Shown: positions 37,454 to 47,601 of the stretch, one piece after another | Numbering within the stretch: the stretch's first letter is position 1 | Layout of the letters: every line of letters begins with the position of its first letter | Assembly (NCBI GenBank): GCA_049515555.1 | Contig: JBEKTY010000037.1 | Location: 1 to 64,000 of the forward strand | Direction: 5' to 3' | Origin: JBEKTY01 sp049515555 | Lineage (GTDB): Bacteria; Planctomycetota; Planctomycetia; Pirellulales; Thermoguttaceae | DNA: 64,000 bases | The notes under the pieces: model-generated | The model's database searches: none | The model's input: only the letters and a program-made list of their open reading frames with translations | Told to the model about the DNA's origin: nothing | Program-made: the position numbers and the translations under genes

Positions 37454-37691
37454 CGCTCGGCGCGGGTTCCTGCGGCCGCTCGCTCCACAATCGGTCGAGT
37501 TCCGATTGGCCGCCGAACTCGCGGAGCCAGTAGTTGACGTCCTCTTCCAGCAGGGGCACGTTGGGCCGTCCGGTACTGGGGTCTTGCTGGAGCCGCTCGC
37601 GGCGCCGGCGGATGACTTCGGCATACCACACGTCGCTATCGACAGCCCGCGCCGCGGGCCAAACCGTCGCCGATCTCGCGGTCTGCTGCAC
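37431..37691 (-). CDS. Small conserved protein, copy 2 of a duplicated gene
   Basis: An 86-residue protein that shares about 55 residues with the 36558-36773 product (AVDSDVWYAEVIRRRRERLQ ... GGQSELDRLWSE). It differs at both ends: the N-terminus is MQQTARSATVWPAAR and the C-terminus extends to RPQEPAPSVRPPDHG. The differing ends suggest that only the conserved core matters. It is convergent with the nucleotidyltransferase gene, overlapping its end by 23 bases, and lies 88 bases from the cytochrome gene. Family not recognised. Confidence 0.65.
   Translation of the reverse strand: MQQTARSATVWPAARAVDSDVWYAEVIRRRRERLQQDPSTGRPNVPLLEEDVNYWLREFGGQSELDRLWSERPQEPAPSVRPPDHG
37481..37652. repeat. Direct repeat, right copy (about 172 bases)
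   Basis: Second copy of the 36569-36740 segment. The two copies flank the nucleotidyltransferase gene in the same orientation. Confidence 0.95.
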
Positions 37692-37779
37692 GCCCGCGCC
37701 GGCACATCGCGTGCGGTGAAGTCCGAGTACCCCCCGCGGTCGAAAGGCCCGACCGGCCTGCCCTCCCTCCGGGAGAGGA

Positions 37780-40179
37780 TTATGGTGGGGGCCGGCGGGC
37801 GTGGCCGGGCGACTCCAGCTCGCGGACCTTCTCTTCCAGGATGCGGCGGAAGCGATCCGGAATACCGGGAACGGCCAGCGCCGTGCGGCAGACCTGCCGG
37901 GCCTCGGCCGTAAGGCCCTGCTTTTGAAGAATCTCCGCCAGGAGCACGTAGCCGCCCAAGAAGGTCGGCGACTGCTTCAGCAGGCTGCGGAGCAGCGTGG
38001 CGGCTTCAGCGGCTTGGCCGGCCTGGTCGAGGTAGATGGCCAGGGCGTAGCCGTACTTGGGGCCGGGACTGGCCTGGTACGCCGCGCGTGCCCAGCGGAC
38101 GGCCTCTTCGTGCCGGTCCCGCGCCAATAGCACCGCGAGATTGTAGGCCGCGGCGGCCAGGTGCGGGTCGATCTTCAGCGCCGCGCGGAAGGCCGACTCG
38201 GCCTCGGCCAGCCGCTCCTGTTCCGCCAGCAGCATGCCCAGGTTCAACCACGCGCCGGCCGTGTCGGGCGCCAGCGCGAGGGCCTTCCGCAGGGCGGCCT
38301 CCGCATCGCGCGGTCGGTTGAGCCGGGCGTAGGCGATCGAGACGTTGACGTAGGGCAGCAGCACTTGCGGCTCGAGCTCCGTGGCCCGCTCGAAACAGGC
38401 CGCCGCCCGCGCGTCGTCGCGCGAGAGGTAGTAATTCCCCAGGTTATAGTGCGACGACCAGTGATCGGGCCGGGCCAGCAGCGAACTCAAAAACTCGTCG
38501 GTGGCCCGGCCAGTCGCGGCATTTGGGCCGGGAAGCTTCGCATTTTCGCCGGACGCAGAGGGCGGCGATTCCCCGCCGGCCGCCGCGGCGGGGAAGGTGC
38601 TCAGCGCCGCCGCCGCCCGCACGCGGACCAGGCGGACCGGGTCGCCGCAGGCGCCGGCCAGCGCTTCGGCCGTCTCGCCCGACACGCTGGCGGCCAGCGC
38701 CTCGACCGCGGCGGCGCGCACCAAGGGCGAGCGGTCGGCCAGTGCCCGCCGCACCGCCGGCAGCCGGGCCGGATCGTCGCAGGCGTGCAGCAGCCGCAGC
38801 AGCGAGGCGGCCACCACTTCCTCGCGATCGGCCTTGGTGGCTTCGGTCAGCATTTCCGGCAGGCGGGTCCAGTTCTGTTTCCGCGCCGCATCGATCAGTC
38901 CCGCCCAACGCAGCACGGGGGCCTGGTAGTCCCGCTTTCGCCATCGGCGGACGGCCTGGTCGGCCCACGCCGCGTCCTTATCCGTATGGCAGCCGTTGCA
39001 GGCGTTGGGCGATCGGAAGGCCAGCGTGGCGGCGGGCATCGGCGGGCGCATGGAATGGTCGGTCCGCATCATGGCCGCGAAGCCGGTGGTGGGCATGTGG
39101 CAGGCCACGCAGCGATTGCCCGCCCCCTCGGCCTTGTGAAAGGTGTGGGCCGGCGCGTTGGCCACCTTTTCCGCGTGGCAGGGCAGGCAGGCCCGATTGG
39201 CCTCCGCCTCGGTGAAATTGTATCGCCCGCTGGAGCTGTGGCAGTGCGTGCACTCCAGGCGGCCCGACTGCACGCAGCGACTCTGGCGCCACGAGGTATA
39301 CGTGTAGTTCTCGCCCAGGTCGCGGCCGTCGGGGTAGAAGTCCGGATTCTCCAGCGTCAGCAGATCGAAATGATCGAAATAGCCGTCGCCGAACGTGAAG
39401 GGCGTGCCCAGCGGCGACATCTTGGCATGACACGCCGCGCACGAGTCGTTGAGCTGCTCCGTCGAGAACCGCGCCAGGCTGATGATCTTCAGGTCCTTGG
39501 GCTTCTCGCCCGGCGCGGCAAGCCGGCACACGCGGACGTGCTCGGCCACGGGCCCGTGGCAGGTTTCACAGTTGATTCCCGGCTCGCCCCAGGTGGTGTG
39601 GTAGCTGTCGGTCGCCGGGTCGTAGTTCCGCGAAAGCTGGCTGACGTGGCAGGCGTAGCACGACGTATTGAAGGTGAACGCGCTGTGCCGCCAATCCAGC
39701 GGGGCATCGGCCTGGTCTACGAAATGCCGCACACCGCTGGCCGGCACGTCGAACCACTTCCGCTCCCGGAGGTTGTAGCCCACCGGCAGGACCTGCAATC
39801 GGCCGCGCTCCAGCGGCGTCAGGAAGTAGTAGACGTTCTTGCCGCCCATGACGTGCGCCAGGGGATAGTCCGCAACCTGGCCGTCGGCGCCGGTCTGACG
39901 CACGAAAGCAGGCTGGGCGGAGATTTCGGCCCGGAACGTGGACTGGCCGATGCGGATGGCGTGCTGCGGCGGCGTGAGGCTGGCCTTGGCCAGCGCCGCC
40001 GTAAAAGGCTGCATGGCCAGGCCGTGGTGCGAAGTGGCCCACTTCTGATAGAAGTCTGCGTGGCACGAGCGGCATTGGGCCGAGCCGGCCGCCGCGGTGG
40101 CGTCGTCGCCCGCCGCGCCGCCCGCCGCGGCCAGCCAGCCTGCGACGATCACCGCAATTGTCAACGGTCTGTATGTCAT
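37780..40179 (-). CDS. Octaheme cytochrome c fused to HEAT-like and TPR repeats
   Basis: A 799-residue exported protein. The signal peptide is about 1-24. Eight CxxCH heme-binding motifs lie between residues about 36 and 405: CRSCH, CYACH, CETCH, CAACH, CTHCH, CLPCH, CVACH and CNGCH. The fold resembles the multiheme cytochrome c family (HxxC-rich, NrfA/Hao-like). Residues about 455-545 are HEAT-like (LLRLLHACDDPARLPAVRRA), and about 555-780 are TPRs (NLGNYYLSRDDARAAACFER, YVNVSIAYARLNRPRDAEAA). It may carry out periplasmic electron transfer or act in a larger redox complex. The ATG at 40179 is preferred to a GTG at 40194 because it opens directly on the signal peptide; no clear ribosome site. 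Confidence 0.85.
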   Translation of the reverse strand: MTYRPLTIAVIVAGWLAAAGGAAGDDATAAAGSAQCRSCHADFYQKWATSHHGLAMQPFTAALAKASLTPPQHAIRIGQSTFRAEISAQPAFVRQTGADGQVADYPLAHVMGGKNVYYFLTPLERGRLQVLPVGYNLRERKWFDVPASGVRHFVDQADAPLDWRHSAFTFNTSCYACHVSQLSRNYDPATDSYHTTWGEPGINCETCHGPVAEHVRVCRLAAPGEKPKDLKIISLARFSTEQLNDSCAACHAKMSPLGTPFTFGDGYFDHFDLLTLENPDFYPDGRDLGENYTYTSWRQSRCVQSGRLECTHCHSSSGRYNFTEAEANRACLPCHAEKVANAPAHTFHKAEGAGNRCVACHMPTTGFAAMMRTDHSMRPPMPAATLAFRSPNACNGCHTDKDAAWADQAVRRWRKRDYQAPVLRWAGLIDAARKQNWTRLPEMLTEATKADREEVVAASLLRLLHACDDPARLPAVRRALADRSPLVRAAAVEALAASVSGETAEALAGACGDPVRLVRVRAAAALSTFPAAAAGGESPPSASGENAKLPGPNAATGRATDEFLSSLLARPDHWSSHYNLGNYYLSRDDARAAACFERATELEPQVLLPYVNVSIAYARLNRPRDAEAALRKALALAPDTAGAWLNLGMLLAEQERLAEAESAFRAALKIDPHLAAAAYNLAVLLARDRHEEAVRWARAAYQASPGPKYGYALAIYLDQAGQAAEAATLLRSLLKQSPTFLGGYVLLAEILQKQGLTAEARQVCRTALAVPGIPDRFRRILEEKVRELESPGHARRPPP

Positions 40180-40238
40180 CGCGATACTGTCCACCGCCCC
40201 CCGGTCCGAAACAACCGTAACCGTTCACGGCATGTAAG

Positions 40239-41210
40239 TCAATCACTCGGCGCCAGCGTGCGGGTGCCGGGCTGGAAGTGCGGCCAGGCCCCCGTGTAGC
40301 TGACCGGTGTGGCGCGGCGCTCGAGCGCCGCGAGCTTCTCCAGCAGCTCGCGGGCCAGGGCATCGTCTACCTGCTGCCCGGCGTCGGCAAGCTGCTGGCT
40401 GCCGGGGCGGACCTCGTCGCAGCGGATCAGGTGTACGCCGAAGGGCGTTTGCACCGGCGGGCTGACCTGCCCCACCGCCAGGGCGAAGGCCGCGCGGGAG
40501 AACGATTCGTCCATCGGCCCGTGCCGGCCGATGGGGCCCAGCCGGCCGCCGCTGGAGCGGCTGGGGCCGGTCGAATACTGCCGGGCCGCGTCGGCAAACG
40601 TCAGCTCCCCGGCGACGATGCGGCGGCGAAGCCCCTCGGCCTGCTTCAGTAGTCCGGCGACGGCCGCGGGCCCGGCGCCGGCGGCGGGCCGCAGCAGGAC
40701 GTGGCTGACGACCAGTTGCGAGCCGTCCAGCTCGCGGCGATGGGCTTGAAAATAGGCCGCCCGCCGCTCGGCGCTGAGATACCGCCCGAGGTACTTGTCC
40801 CACACGATGTCCCACGCGAGCTGCCGCCGGAGATCGGCCTGGCTGATGCCTTCGGCCTTGAGTTGATCGGCGATCGAGCGGTGCTGGGCGGCCAGCCGCG
40901 ACTTCAGCCGAGCGGTGGCTGCCGCACGTTCCTCGTCGGTGGCCGCCTCGCCTTTCCGCCCGGCGTAGATGAGTACGAGCCGGCGGGCGATGATCTCTTC
41001 TAGTCCCTGGGCCCGGGCGTAGGGCAGCAGCTCGGGGCCCGGCGCCCGTCCGTGGAGGACGCGGGCCAGGAACCGCTCGACCTCGCCGATTGTGACCGGC
41101 TCGGCGCCGACCGTTGCGGCCGCCGCCTGGCCGGCGGGCGCTGGCTCCTCAGCCGGCAAGTAGGGTGGGTCGAGCGCAGCGAGCCCCACCAAGATCATCG
41201 CAAACCTCAT
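40239..41210 (-). CDS. Parvulin-type peptidyl-prolyl cis-trans isomerase, exported
   Basis: A 323-residue protein. A SurA-like N-terminal helical part (about 35-165, VTIGEVERFLARVLHG) is followed by one parvulin domain (about 165-270): LVVSHVLLRP, then ADAARQYSTGPSRSSGGRLG and FALAVGQVSPPVQTPFGVHL. It should assist folding of exported proteins. The signal-like start MRFAMILVGLAALDPPYLPA coincides with a family E repeat. The real initiation codon could therefore be elsewhere, but the ATG at 41210 gives a sensible exported protein. Another ATG nine codons upstream (41237) lies in the same repeat. It is 59 bases upstream of the cytochrome gene and probably in the same transcript. Confidence 0.82.
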   Translation of the reverse strand: MRFAMILVGLAALDPPYLPAEEPAPAGQAAAATVGAEPVTIGEVERFLARVLHGRAPGPELLPYARAQGLEEIIARRLVLIYAGRKGEAATDEERAAATARLKSRLAAQHRSIADQLKAEGISQADLRRQLAWDIVWDKYLGRYLSAERRAAYFQAHRRELDGSQLVVSHVLLRPAAGAGPAAVAGLLKQAEGLRRRIVAGELTFADAARQYSTGPSRSSGGRLGPIGRHGPMDESFSRAAFALAVGQVSPPVQTPFGVHLIRCDEVRPGSQQLADAGQQVDDALARELLEKLAALERRATPVSYTGAWPHFQPGTRTLAPSD

Positions 41211-41279
41211 GGTGGGGCTCGCCGACGTTCGATCCATACGCACTTCCCTGGTGGGGCTCGCTAAACGCTCGACCCACCC
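41161..41279. repeat. Family E units, tandem and inverted
   Basis: tagggtgggtcgagcgcagc (41161) and two reverse copies (from 41210 and from 41250, gtggggctcgctaaacgctc). They cover the signal-peptide region of the parvulin gene and its upstream. Confidence 0.85.
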
Positions 41280-41297
41280 ATGCTTAGTGCTTGGTAT

Positions 41298-41380
41298 GGA
41301 AAAGGGGACAGGCACCGTCGCTGCTGCGATTTTCCACGATGGACAGCCCTCCAGTGCGACGGAGCCAGTCCCCTTTTCCC
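41298..41380. repeat. Inverted repeat (GGAAAAGGGGACAGGC type)
   Basis: ggaaaaggggacaggcaccg at the left and agccagtccccttttcc at the right, with a degenerate centre. It lies between the parvulin and DUF1598 genes. A related aaaggggacgggcacc unit is at 47115. Confidence 0.7.
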
Positions 41381-41382
41381 CG

Positions 41383-43164
41383 TCAGTCCCACCACCAGCG
41401 GTCGGCCGCTTGCGGCTTGGCGGCGTTTTGCGGCCGCTGCTGCTGGAGTTGGGGATAGCTTTCCACCGCGATCGTCTGCCGGCGGACCAGCGCGGCCGGC
41501 TGGACGTCGACCCCGCCGCTCACGCCGGCGATGAACTGGCGCTGGCTGACGACGCGGCAGTTGACCACCGTTTCGACCTGCTTGGGGGCCTCGCCGATCT
41601 CCACCGGGTAGCCTTGCGGATCGCCGAAGCAGGTCAGGTGCCAGCCGATGCGGTCGGCCAGGCGTTCCTCGCGGAGCAGGGCGGCGGCCAGGGCCAGGTC
41701 GCACACGTTCCGCAGCTCGGCGTAGATCGGATACTTGCGGCACAGCGCCGCGAAATGCCGGGTGAAACTCTCGGCGAACTGCCGGTTCAGGTCCTCGGAC
41801 TGGCCGGTGTGGACGCGCTCGCCCTGTGGAGTGAGGTGCTCGTTTTCGCTTTCGACCTTCACACCCTGGCCGCGCAGGGCGAAGGCCAGCCGGTCCTTCG
41901 AGGCCGCCACGGCGTCGTAGTCGAGGGTGAACCACCAGCGGAGCACGCCCATCGGCGGCGGCGGGCCCTTGATGAGGTTCAGGTAGCTGACCACGCCGGG
42001 CACGCCCTCTTCCAGGCCCATGCCCACGAGTTTCATGCGGTAATCGGCCTCGACGAGGACCCGCGCCGCCCGCGTGCGGGGATCCAGCCCGTAGACCTCG
42101 ATCGTCTGCCGGCCCAGCTTCGCGCGAAGCTTCTCCAGCCACGCCCGGCGCGATTCGGCCGGAACGGCGCGCTTGCTCCACTCGGCCAGAAATTCCTGGG
42201 CCTGGGCCAGGGCTTCCTGCCGGGGGTTGATCATGCAGCCGAACTTGGCGTCGGCGGCCAACAGCATGTGGCGGAACACTACCACCAGGTCGTCCAGGCG
42301 GACGACCGGCAGGCCCGACTCGACGCCCACGACCAACTGCTCCGCCCCCGTGGTCCAATCGCCGGCCGGGCCGGCCAGCACCAGGTCGGCCGAGTCGGGA
42401 TAGACGAAGACATACTGGATCCGCTGGAGGCCGGCCAGGACCTGCATGGTTTCGGTCGGCACCCGGCCGGCAGCCAGGCCGAGTTGGATCTGCTTCTCCA
42501 ATCGCACGAGCGAGACCATGCGCAGGGGCGAGCGGCGGCGGGCGTCGTATTGACCCGAGGGCCGGCCGCCGGCGGCCCGCAGTGCGGACAACTCCCCGCC
42601 ATCGGACTCTTTCAGCAGCGGCCGCAGCACGCCCTGGGCATCCACGCTGACGCCGGTGGGAAAGGCCGACAGATTGCCTGCGCCGCCGGCGTCGGACCAG
42701 GTCTTGGGGGCCACCGTGGTGGTGATCAGGTTTATCAGGTCGTCGAAATCGGCCTGGGCCGCGCCGCCCCGAGCGTTGCGGTTGGCCGGTTCGCCGGGGG
42801 GATTGGCCACCTGGGCCAGGATGTGGGCCCGGGCCCGATCGTCGCCGATCAGGGCCACCGAGCGGACGGCGGCGTCGCGGGCCCCGGCCTGGGCCTGCGC
42901 CACGGCCACCTGGCCCAGCAGGGCGTCGCGCTGCTGCGGATCGGCCGCCTGGTTGGCCAGGGCCACGGCGGGGGCGAACTCGCCCGCCTCGAGCTGGGCT
43001 TGCATGCGGGCGTCAGGCGGGGGGCCGCCGCCGGCCGCACCCGGCCACCATCCCAGCACCGCCCCCGCAACGATCAGTCCCGCCGCCAGCCACGGCCGCC
43101 GCCGGCCGGCCGGCGCCGCGGTCAGCACCCAAATCGGCCGCCACGAGCCGGATATCGCTGCCAT
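41383..43164 (-). CDS. DUF1598 protein
   Basis: A 593-residue protein with an N-terminal hydrophobic segment (about 25-47, PWLAAGLIVAGAVLGWWPGA) that is a signal peptide or anchor. The middle, about 195-560, matches the DUF1598 region known mainly from planctomycetes, with MQVLAGLQRIQYVFVYPDSA and DLVLAGPAGDW and then CMINPRQEALAQAQEFLAEW. It ends QAADRWWWD. The function of the family is unknown. The residues preceding the domain are helical and TPR-like. The gene stands in a leftward run with the parvulin and cytochrome genes. Confidence 0.7.
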   Translation of the reverse strand: MAAISGSWRPIWVLTAAPAGRRRPWLAAGLIVAGAVLGWWPGAAGGGPPPDARMQAQLEAGEFAPAVALANQAADPQQRDALLGQVAVAQAQAGARDAAVRSVALIGDDRARAHILAQVANPPGEPANRNARGGAAQADFDDLINLITTTVAPKTWSDAGGAGNLSAFPTGVSVDAQGVLRPLLKESDGGELSALRAAGGRPSGQYDARRRSPLRMVSLVRLEKQIQLGLAAGRVPTETMQVLAGLQRIQYVFVYPDSADLVLAGPAGDWTTGAEQLVVGVESGLPVVRLDDLVVVFRHMLLAADAKFGCMINPRQEALAQAQEFLAEWSKRAVPAESRRAWLEKLRAKLGRQTIEVYGLDPRTRAARVLVEADYRMKLVGMGLEEGVPGVVSYLNLIKGPPPPMGVLRWWFTLDYDAVAASKDRLAFALRGQGVKVESENEHLTPQGERVHTGQSEDLNRQFAESFTRHFAALCRKYPIYAELRNVCDLALAAALLREERLADRIGWHLTCFGDPQGYPVEIGEAPKQVETVVNCRVVSQRQFIAGVSGGVDVQPAALVRRQTIAVESYPQLQQQRPQNAAKPQAADRWWWD

Positions 43165-43284
43165 GATAGGCTCCTCCTCTCTGGCCCGACCCTTGCCCCA
43201 GGTTCATAGTACCACAAACCTGTGGAAATCCTACGGGTTCAATCCGGATTCGTTCCCGTTGCGGAAGGCCGGAAACGTGGTTCT

Positions 43285-43317
43285 GGTGGGGCTCGCCCGG
43301 GGCTCGACCCACCCTAC
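43285..43317. repeat. Family E unit
   Basis: ggtggggctcgcccggggct followed by cgacccaccc at the 3' end of the NtrC-type gene, just past its stop. Confidence 0.8.
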
Positions 43318-44717
43318 GATAATCCTAATTCGTCGAGCTTCTTGCGGAGCGTGGTGCGGTGCAGGCCGAGGCGGCGGGCGGCGGCCAGGCATTGGCCGTC
43401 GTAATGCCGCAGCGCCGATTCCAACAGCGGCGGCTCGACCAGTTTCAGCAGCCGCTGGTAAAGGTCGGGCGACGGATCGGCGGCGGCCAACTGGGTTTGG
43501 GCCCAGCGCCGCACGAGGATGGCCAGGGCCTGCTCGTCGCCCAGGGCGGGCGGGCCCGCCCCGGCGGGCATCATCGGCGGCGGCAAGTGCTCGGGGGCAA
43601 TGGTCCGGCCGCGGGCCAGGATCAGGGCGTGCTCGATCGCGTTGCGCAGCTCGCGGACGTTGCCGTGCCAGTCGCGGCGGCAGAGCTCGGCCAGCGCCTC
43701 GGGCGAGATCGCCGGCCGCGGCCCGGCCCCCGCCAAGATCTCAAGAAAATGCTCGACCAACAGGGGGATGTCTTCGCGGCGCTGCCGCAGAGGGGGCAGC
43801 TCGATCTCGAACGTCACCAGGCGGAAGTAAAGATCGTGGCGGAACGACCCCTCGGCCACGCGGCGGTACAGGTTCTGGTGCGTGGCCGAGATCAGCCGGA
43901 AATCGCTCCGCACCGGCGAGTCGGAGCCCACCGGCAGGATCTCGCCGTGTTCCAGCACCCGCAGCAGTTTGACCTGCAGGGCCAGGGGGATATCGGCGAC
44001 TTCGTCGAGGAAGATCGTTCCACCGTGGGCCTGTTCGAGGAGGCCTTTGCGGGCCTGGTCGGCGCCGGTGAAGGCGCCCCGGGCATGGCCGAACAACTCG
44101 CTTTCGGCCAGCGTGGGGCTGAGCGAGGCCATGTTGACGGCGACGAAGGCGCCCTCCGCGCGGCGGCTGTAGCAGTGGATGGCCCGCGCCGCCAACTCCT
44201 TGCCCGTCCCGCTCTCGCCCACCAGGTTCACGCAGGCATCGGAGGGGGCGACCAGCGCAATCCGCTTGAAGACCTCCTGCATGGCCGCCGAGGCGCCGAT
44301 GATCGTGCCGGCGGCCTGTTTCGGCCCGCGCTGGGCAGCGGCCGCCGGCGGCCGCTCGGACTCCTCCAGCGCCCGCTCCAGCGCCCGCTGTACCACGGCC
44401 AGCTCGAAGGGCTTGGTCAAGTAGTCGAAGGCCCCGTTGCGGACCGCCGTCACGGCCGTGGCCAGCTCGCCGTGCGCGGTCATGATGATAATCGGCACGT
44501 GGGGGGCCACCTGGCGGAACTGTTCCATGGCCGCCAGCCCGTCCATGCCCGGCAGCCGCACGTCGAGCAGGATCACGTCGGGCCGCCGCTGGCGGGCCGC
44601 CGGTATCGCCTGCTCCGCCGAGGCGGCCGTCGCGGCGCTATGGCCCAACTCCTCGGCCAGCTTCGCCAGTCCCCAGCAGATGCTCTGTTCGTCGTCGACG
44701 ATCAACACGTGGGCCAT
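43314..44717 (-). CDS. NtrC-type sigma-54-dependent response regulator
   Basis: A 467-residue protein with the three NtrC domains. The receiver (1-120) has LIVDDEQS, phospho-acceptor Asp in VILLDVRLPGMDG, and MTAHGELATAVTAV with KPF. The AAA+ domain (about 145-385) has Walker A GESGTGKE, the sigma-54 contact loop GAFTGA and Walker B GGTIFLDEVAD. A C-terminal Fis-type helix-turn-helix follows (CLAAARRLGLHRTTLRKKLD). It activates transcription from sigma-54 promoters when phosphorylated; the cognate kinase is not in the window. The ATG at 44717 begins the receiver domain. The open frame upstream is a repeat and was rejected. Confidence 0.94.
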   Translation of the reverse strand: MAHVLIVDDEQSICWGLAKLAEELGHSAATAASAEQAIPAARQRRPDVILLDVRLPGMDGLAAMEQFRQVAPHVPIIIMTAHGELATAVTAVRNGAFDYLTKPFELAVVQRALERALEESERPPAAAAQRGPKQAAGTIIGASAAMQEVFKRIALVAPSDACVNLVGESGTGKELAARAIHCYSRRAEGAFVAVNMASLSPTLAESELFGHARGAFTGADQARKGLLEQAHGGTIFLDEVADIPLALQVKLLRVLEHGEILPVGSDSPVRSDFRLISATHQNLYRRVAEGSFRHDLYFRLVTFEIELPPLRQRREDIPLLVEHFLEILAGAGPRPAISPEALAELCRRDWHGNVRELRNAIEHALILARGRTIAPEHLPPPMMPAGAGPPALGDEQALAILVRRWAQTQLAAADPSPDLYQRLLKLVEPPLLESALRHYDGQCLAAARRLGLHRTTLRKKLDELGLS

Positions 44718-44721
44718 GGGA

Positions 44722-44762
44722 GAGGATTTAGGGATTGGGGATTGGGGATTGGGGATTAGGGG
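44722..44762. repeat. Family F unit
   Basis: gggattggggattggggatt tandem units upstream of the NtrC-type gene. Confidence 0.8.
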
Positions 44763-44766
44763 GATC

Positions 44767-44799
44767 AGGGTGGGTCGAGCGCCAGCGAGCCCCACCACC
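44767..44799. repeat. Family E unit
   Basis: agggtgggtcgagcgccagc followed by gagccccacc. Confidence 0.8.
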
Positions 44800-45123
44800 G
44801 TTGCGAACAAATCCGAAGCTCGAAATACGAAACGAATTCAAAGGACGAAGAATCCAGAGACCAAACCCCCCGCCCGACTTAAAGACCTTAACATTTCTGC
44901 CACGTCTTGTCCATCTACCAGGCAGGGGGCTGGCGAGCGCGGAAAAGGCGACAGCCACCAAATCTGACGGCTCGGGGTTGTGGGTGGCGCGTCGCCTGGA
45001 GGCACTGCGTTTCGGCCGGACGAGGCTAAGGTACTCTGTGCCCTGAATGCCGTTGATTGGTCAGTTCCGATTGGGTCAGGGCGCAGACCCGGGGCGAGTA
45101 ATCGTTCACTCTCCCGCGCCAAG

Positions 45124-45193
45124 GTAGCAGGCACGCTCCGTGTGCCCTCCGCTGAAGCGAAAGAGGGTCTGGCTGACGGCACACGGAGTGTGG
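45124..45193. repeat. Family C palindrome
   Basis: gtagcaggcacgctccgtgt and gacggcacacggagtgtggc arms, slightly degraded. It lies downstream of rpoD and could serve as its terminator. Confidence 0.85.
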
Positions 45194-45252
45194 CGTGCTG
45201 CTTTCCATGCCGTGAGCGGCTACTGTGGCAAACGCATGGCCCCGGCGGTGTT

Positions 45253-46959
<1,707 letters not shown>

Positions 46960-47601
46960 GCGGGCACTCCTTCCAACAACGGAACGGTGGCTAGTGGTTG
47001 GTGGCTAGTCCGGATTATTCACCAATCGTTCGTAGTGACCGCATTCATGCGGTCCTTGACCTGTTCACACGCTCCAGACCCGATAAATCGGGTCACTACG
47101 AGCCTCGGGGGAGAAAGGGGACGGGCACCTTTTTGGCGGAACGGCCCTTAGGGTGCTTCGCACAGAAGGTCCCGGTCTCCTCTTTCCCCAGGCAACGCAC
47201 CACAACGGTTGTTTGTGGAATGCACTTGGAGTGCCGAACCGACTCCGCGACGGCGGCCGAGGTGTGCAAGTCGTTAAGCGACGGGAGGTTGCGGCGTGTG
47301 ATGGCCCACAGGCGCTGAAGGCCGCCTTCGCCGCAGGTTGGCTTTCGGCATCATCGGCGTACGAGAGAGGTCGCGTTTTTGCGTCGTAGCGGCCCCCGGG
47401 GCGCACGGCCCATTGAACTCCGAGTTCGGCGCGGGGCTCCCGACCCCGCCGTCGGTGAGACCGAAGGTCTCCGCACGCTCGGGAGACCTGCAAAGCGGCT
47501 GTGTGGCTCGGTCGGAGACCGGCCACAACGCGGAAAAATTCACAAGCTCGCCGTGTGCCCGACCTCCGCACACGGCGTGTGCGGACTACATTAGGGCGTG
47601 G
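46960..47601. other. Repeat-rich intergenic region
   Basis: This 642-base region between rpoD and the aldo-keto reductase gene has an inverted pair (cgtagtgaccgcattcatgc near 47033 with acccgataaatcgggtcact near 47078), a gaaaggggacgggcacc unit, and a family D element (47420-47530). No gene or tRNA was recognised. The stretch 47200-47360 has no recognisable repeat and no coding signal. Confidence 0.6.
47420..47530. repeat. Family D element
   Basis: cgagttcggcgcggggctcc at the left, ggtcggagaccggccacaac at the right, central hairpin retained. Confidence 0.88.

Larger units (their letters stand above)
44718..45252. other. Repeat-rich intergenic region
   Basis: This 535-base region lies between two leftward genes and contains a family F unit (44722-44762), a family E unit (44767-44799), an AT-richer stretch (44800-44900) and a family C palindrome (45124-45193). 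No credible ORF, tRNA or other RNA gene was seen. Confidence 0.65.

Noticed and set aside
46960..47601. Possible small genes in the rpoD-aldo-keto reductase gap
   Set aside because: The open frames there are translations of repeat units on both strands, without ribosome sites.
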